Below, piece after piece: positions 58,553 through 64,000 of a stretch of 64,000 nucleotides of DNA. The DNA comes from Cucumis sativus. Taxonomy: Eukaryota > Streptophyta > Magnoliopsida > Cucurbitales > Cucurbitaceae. The stretch's first letter is position 1, and each line of letters starts with the position of its first letter. Where the stretch lies: contig NC_026657.2 in assembly GCF_000004075.3 (NCBI RefSeq), positions 34,148,732-34,212,731 on the forward strand, written 5' to 3'. A program made the translations under genes and the position numbers. The notes under the pieces were generated by a model. The model saw nothing but the letters and a program-made list of their open reading frames with translations. It was not told the origin of the DNA and ran no database searches.

Positions 58553-59931
58553 TGAGCTGGCCTCTGTCTCTTTCTTTCTTTTGTCCAAAAATCTTACTTT
58601 TTCTTCAACTCCATAAATAATTAAACCTTTTCTTTCATTTTAATTAATTAAATTTCGTCTATAATTTTAAGTTTTATTTAGTTATTAAAGCTTACTCCAA
58701 AATTTAATGCTACTCACATCAGCTCACTACTAATAATGCCCTACTTTTTGTTTATTTCCTTCACTTTTTAAAATACTAATTAAACTCACATTCAAATTTA
58801 AAATCAATCCGTCAAAATTCACTTAGTTTGCCGTACCCTATTAGTGATGGTTATATTTACAAAGTTTTGTTATGGTGTTTATGGAAAAAGAAAAAAAAGA
58901 GAGTGTGAAGTTTGTGATTCGTTAAAAGGTGAAACGCGTTTTTACGTGGAAATTTAAGGATTTTGTGTATAAAAAGATTTTTCATCTTTTATTTCACATT
59001 TGCTTTCATTTCACTTTTTGTTTTGTTTGTACAATCATTTTATAAACTTTGTTTCCAAATTTTTATCTATATATATATTTGTAGATTTAAAATTGACATA
59101 TACGCTTTTTTTTATATATATAAAAAAATTATAATGAAAGATAACGATGAAATTTGTGTAAATATACAATCGCATGTCTAACCTTTTAAAAATTCTAAAA
59201 TGTTATTATTGATTATCAAAATCTAGATGAAAGAAATAACGCATCAAACATTTACATGACAACAATAGTAAGTTTATAATTTGTAAAATAATGTATCATG
59301 CAATAAAAATATTTGCATGTTGATGAGCTTCTTGCCACGTAAACTTTGATGCGTTAGAAGCGTATATATGCAATAATTAAAGAGTGTGAATATTATAATG
59401 AATTTACTTTTCGTATGACCAACTATTTTGAATACTAGAGTATTTATATGTGTGGTTGACGTAGAGGTCCTCTTATTAAGATTTTTTTCAATTGCCTTAG
59501 ACTTATCACTTGGTTATCTTTCCAGATGCTTGGTGAGACAACTGGGGTTCAACCAAGGCTGAGGTCGAGCATATTTGGCTTGACTTGTGGCACTGTTCAA
59601 TCCCCTCTCTTAGTCCTATTTTGATCCTAAGTGGTTACCCTCAATCCAAATTATCTTTTCAATTTTGTTGTTTATGTACTTCTCATTAAAACGTTCTCAT
59701 AACATTTATATTTTGAGATGTAAAGATTGAATGAGTGAGAAGATAATTGTGATAATGTTAAGTACTTTTTGTTAAATAAAAAAGAAGAAGAGGAAAGGCA
59801 ATGGGAAGGGCAGGAGCAGGAAGTAGCAAGCAGGCGTGCCTTAGGGGTTGGGGTTTGCGCGTTAAATCACGTGATGGATCGTGCCCGGACGCCAATATAT
59901 GAACGCTTCAATCTCTCATTCACATTCTTTA

Positions 59932-59933
<2 letters not shown>

Positions 59934-59978
<45 letters not shown>
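59934..59978. repeat. (TA)n microsatellite
   Basis: About 22 uninterrupted TA units, the longest dinucleotide array in the window. Confidence 0.95.
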
Positions 59979-59980
<2 letters not shown>

Positions 59981-61641
59981 CAAAGTAAAATTGAAAAAGA
60001 AATTGTGGTTTGTGGTTTGTCGGTTCTATTTAATTGTTTAACATTTTATAAACCAATTTTGAAATTATTTCATAATTGTTCTCCACCACCACACTCTTTC
60101 CCAAATATTAAATTATAGCTAAATTCATTTTCTTTTTTAATGCCAAACTTTTCTTCTTCTTCTTTTTTTTCTTTGAAGTAAATAATCTAGAGAGATGTAC
60201 ATGTGAGTTATTAATTCTACGTCATACACATTAAACCTTGTAAACTATGTTAACTTAAAAAATATATAATATTTGAGTTTTATAATTAATTCTTAAATTT
60301 AAAGAATAGTATATTATTATTATGTCACGGATTAGTTATTTGTCTAATATTTTCCTTCAAACACATTTATTTTTAGCACATGCTCATATTAATACACTTT
60401 ATTTGCATACTCGAATCCATTTATGAATTTAGGTAGATAAATTTTGATAAGGACCAAATGATTAACTTTGGTAACTAAAGTAAATATATTTGGTAGGTTT
60501 TAGAAACTAGAATGGATGAATGGATGAATGGATGAATGGATGAATTTAAAAGTTCTATATATACAAAAATAAAAATTTTTGAAATTTAAAATGAGACAAA
60601 TTTTAAAGTTTAATAACTACTTATGTTAGACTTGTTTTCATTTTAGTCATTGTTTATGATGTAGATGGTTAAGGCCAAATTAAACTTTAATTTTGTGAGT
60701 TTCTAGTGTATCACATCTCAAAAACTATAAACTGAGTTGAGTAGTGAATGTAATTACAAATTAGTATAATTAATGATAACAACTCTACTTAGGCCAAACG
60801 TGTGCTGTGAAGTGGTGGGGAGATCAACTCATCTAATTTTAATACAATTATACTAATACAGTAGTACTCTACCTAATTTTAATCTCCTAATTGTATCATT
60901 GTGATACAACATACCATTATATTATGCTCTACAATTTTCAAATGTTGTAAAAAAATTACCAATGTCATTGAAACTTTCTCAAGTAATTAATATAGGAGGA
61001 TTAAATTATGAATATGAGGGTGCATGGAACAATTAAAGTTTTTATACTTTAACTTAAAATAAGATGCTCAGTTTCTTTATCCTACCTTTATTGTATTAAG
61101 AGATAAGATACAATGACCAAATATAAACTTTAACCTAAACAAATGTTATTTTAGTGATATAATTTTCAACATTAGAGCATATATTAAGTCTTATATCTCT
61201 TTTCTTTTGGTCTTGGTGATATCTAGGGAATCATGAAGTAACAAAGTCATAAGATAAACAATGGATCATCGGATTGTTATTTTGAAAGATAATTCTCAAG
61301 ATAGATCCATCTTCATGGATTGATATGATAATCATTTGGTTTTTGAGTTTAATACTTAAATTAAATGCATAAACACTACAACTACCTATATTAGGTTCTT
61401 TGTTTTGTTATAAAATTCCAAAAATTAAAAGAAACAAAAGCTAAAAACTTGATGCAAACTTACTGACAAATGGGCCTAAAAAAGATTTTGAAAAACTTGT
61501 TTTGTTTCAAAATCTAATTAAGAATATTTTCTTTTTTGAAATCATGATAGAGAAATAGGAAAAAGAATATAATTTTGAAAAATAAAAACAAAAATAAAGT
61601 GGTTATCACAATCAAATAAAATTTAAAATGAAGCTTTTTCA

Positions 61642-61656
61642 GGGGGGGGGGGGGGG
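61642..61656. repeat. G15 homopolymer
   Basis: Fifteen consecutive G bases in AT-rich DNA. It could be genuine or a length-uncertain sequencing result. Confidence 0.9.
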
Positions 61657-62171
61657 AGATGGAACTGGATGCCCCCATTGACTAAAGGGGTTTTGTTTTG
61701 TTCACAATAAGTAGAAGAAATGATGATTTGGAATTTGGATAGTGACCCTCAAAAATGAAAAATCCCAATAACTTTTGTTTTGGCTTTCCCCTTCTTTTTC
61801 CACAAATGTCTCAACTTTCAAAACAAAAAGCTTATATACCAAAATTATAATTTCAATCTTATCCAACAAGTCATAAATCACAAATTTAACAGGATATAAA
61901 ATCAAAAGTTTAGAGTCTCATTTCACACAAAAAATTAATTATACACCATGCAAAATTTAGGACAACTCAATTATTGATTTGAAATTCTATTTATAAATTT
62001 CTTCATTTACATATATACGATGGATATCACTAAATTGAAAGCTCAATATCGAAATTGACAATGAACGCAAGTTTTAATCTCAAGCCTACTTCCTATATGC
62101 CCAAAAATTGAAAAATTCATCAATCTGCAATGACTAGACTTATAATTGAACATATTAAAACAAAAATCATT

Positions 62172-64000
62172 TCAAGAAATGTCTAACCTCACATTACCAT
62201 ATTCTTCATATTCTCCATTCCTCATTAACCTTGAGAGCACTGAATCATGATCATCTCCCACAATCTCATCATATTCTTTCCACCATTTCATGAATGTGCT
62301 CCTTCGTAAGAAAATCTCAGAAGATACAGCATAATTCCTCATCAATTCCACAACATAATCTTCAAATTTTGTAAGCTTTGCTAATTCTGCTTCCCTTTCT
62401 TCTTCACTACAATCCCCTTCTCTCACCACATCACATGCCAGATGAGCCTCTTCCACATGTACCCAAAACAGAGAATCCACAGTAAGTATAGAAGAAACCG
62501 CTTCTCCTTGCATCGAACTTGAATCGGGAGTCTTTGCATCTTCGAACCATTGTTCTAGCTTAGTATAGTGCTTTGACCTGTGAGATTTGTAGTCGGTCAA
62601 CCCCTTTCGGTAGTGTTCGGCGATGTCCAGTGGTTCAACCATTCGTCGGTAGTTTGTCCCGCCGAATAATAATTTTACATCGAATGGAACTCCATGTCTC
62701 AGTGGCTTTCTTTCTGCTTCCTCTACCTTGTTTTCCCAGTAAACTTGTAGGATCTTTTTGAACTCAGCAACTTTAATGTCAGTTTCCTTCTCTGGGTTTT
62801 TGTAGCGGTCATAGTAACCAATGTCCTCCAACTTACATGTTTTTTTGTACCATTCAAGTCTTGCCATGTTTATTTTCACGTCATTCAATGTTTTGGCAAG
62901 TTTTGTGTTCTCAAGTATCATGTTCATCTCGTTGTCTTTTAATGTTCTTACAAGTCTGTTAATATCTACTACTCTCTGCTGCTGCTGTGCCTGCAATGAT
63001 TTCACAAAGGTAATGTAGAATTTCAGCACACGTTTGATAGGGTTGTTTGTTAAGAAACTGAAGTGTTTATTAATTGCTCATGTTTCTTGTTTCTCATTTC
63101 TTAGAAACGTTTTGAAACTTAGGTAGAAATTTCCAAAGCAACAAAAATTTAAGATCCTACTTGATAACCATTGTTTTTTTTTTTTTATAAATGCTACTTC
63201 TTTTGTAAGTTAGTATCTATTCGCTACAACTATTTTCAAAATCCTAACCGAAGTCTTGCCCATGGATAACTATTTGGGTTTGAAAATTAGGTTTATAAAC
63301 ATTAACACAATTTTCAAAATCAAAAACAAAAAAGATGTCAAATAGTTACTTCTCCACGTAAGATTCAAAGAACCCAATCGTTTTGTCGGGAAAGTTGAAG
63401 ATCATTATAAGAAAGCTGTGAAAAAAAAAAGCACAACTTTAAAAGAAAATTATATGTTGTTAAACAAGATTTAAAAACCGAGAAACGGTCACGAAACAAA
63501 CGTCATTTTCATAACAGAAAACGTTACCAAATGTAATATTAAAACATTTTACAAGCCAACAAAAGCAAATTTGATGAAGCAGTAAAAAGAATCATGTCGA
63601 AAACATCTCACAAATCCAACTTACTTGATTTTGAGCAACTCCAATAGCTTCAAGTTGTGCTAAAAAGCTCCCTGTCCACGACTCTGCATTTTCTATTATC
63701 ACATTCATGTTAGCCTTAACATTGGTCTGCTTTATTAAACGATCAATTGTTTCCTTATAATCAAAGAACGCAGAAGCATTAAGAAGAACATCATTGTGAG
63801 CTTTAGTCGCCTCCAACACTTTCAAGATCGATTTCGGGTATTCGAAACAAGAACCAGCACCAGATTGGGAGCAGAACAAGAAAGTGCCAAAGGGATAGTA
63901 AGCTTTGTTGTTCAATAACTTTCTAGGAAGAGGGTCTTGGTTGGAGACAAGATGAAGGAAGCAAGAAGACCAAGTTGAGAAGTGTGAAATGGCGTTTTGA
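62172..64000 (-). CDS. SAG101: SAG101 immune regulator (EDS1 family), 5'-truncated by the window edge
   Basis: Lipase-like protein that pairs with EDS1 and, with NRG1-type helper NLRs, carries TIR-NLR immune signals in the nucleus and cytoplasm. Two exons are visible: 63625-64000 (continuing past the right edge) and 62172-62990, joined in phase 0 as VAQNQ-AQQQQR, giving 397 residues; the full protein is about 540-580. The first visible exon is the end of the lipase-like domain (PFGTFLFCSQSGAGSCFEYP, then the INRLVRTL-type helices). The second is the EP domain, with LEWYKKTCKLEDIGYYDRYK, YRRMVEPLDIAEHYRKG and FMKWWKEYDE. The spacing and the SAG101-like motifs separate it from EDS1 and PAD4. 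The catalytic serine region lies outside the window, so it cannot be judged. No stop or frameshift interrupts the visible part. Confidence 0.9.

Larger units (their letters stand above)
58058..62171. other. Spacer between the peroxidase and SAG101 genes, rich in simple repeats
   Basis: Just upstream of the peroxidase start there are CT (58064-58082) and GAA (about 58118-58150) repeats. Further out lie a TTTTA pentamer array, a TA microsatellite, an ATGAATGG array (about 60511-60545) and a G15 homopolymer. A small GC-richer island at about 59800-59910 contains the palindrome ATCACGTGAT (59866-59875) but no credible gene. The patch at 59500-59650 has retroelement-like texture. No coding region is supported. 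Confidence 0.5.

Noticed and set aside
59520-59560. tRNA-like GGGGTTCAACC
   Set aside because: No cloverleaf arms pair around it.
62991-63029. N-terminal extension MLKFYITFVKSLQ of the SAG101 last exon as a separate protein start
   Set aside because: It lies in the intron; the acceptor before GCACAGCAG joins to the upstream lipase-domain exon in frame.
1-64000. CRISPR arrays, operons, phage or integron-type systems
   Set aside because: Intron-containing plant genes throughout; the tandem repeats have only two copies and no spacer pattern.

Overview
This is plant nuclear DNA, from a eudicot and most likely a cucurbit. Genes are separated by very AT-rich spacers. Most carry short exons with GT-AG introns, and every recognisable protein is a plant family member. 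The cucurbit guess is an inference: two spacers hold a repeat built on TATCA/TGATA and 'aatatttacaaatatagc', which I associate with Cucumis-type genomes. I could not run a search to confirm it.

Ten genes can be supported. In order: (1) the 3' part of Golgi alpha-mannosidase II (+, cut by the left edge); (2) a complete 15-exon KONJAC-type GDP-mannose pyrophosphorylase-like gene (-); (3) an intronless MAP3K-like kinase with a broken DFG motif (+); (4) a ZnT5/MTP12-type zinc transporter with a large His-rich loop (-); (5) after about 15 kb of gene-poor DNA, a 4-exon NPF5-type peptide/nitrate transporter-family gene (+); (6) a DUF716/TMEM45-like membrane protein (-); (7) a 13-exon CFM2-type chloroplast splicing factor with four CRM domains (+); (8) a two-AN1 stress-associated protein (-); (9) an intronless class III peroxidase of the PRX31/41 type (-); (10) the 3' part of a SAG101 immune regulator of the EDS1 family (-, cut by the right edge).

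The genes are not an operon, but some share themes. GMII and KONJAC both serve glycan metabolism (N-glycan trimming and GDP-mannose supply) and MTP12-type proteins act in the early secretory pathway. Gene order looks ancient. From memory of Arabidopsis locus numbers, KJC2/MTP12, NPF5.9/DUF716/CFM2, PRX31/SAP12 and SAG101/NPF5.8/GMII are each neighbours there, so this window would unite four Arabidopsis fragments.

The 17.4-32.3 kb interval holds no convincing gene. It does contain a diverged direct duplication, a 77-bp tandem repeat, a promoter-like island without a gene, and scattered simple repeats. Likely transposon remnants lie inside introns of the KONJAC and CFM2 genes. I found no sign of a wholly new biological system. 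The best leads are the probable pseudokinase, the double Phe-to-Leu change in the peroxidase distal pocket, the short overlapping uORF on CFM2, and the orphan promoter.
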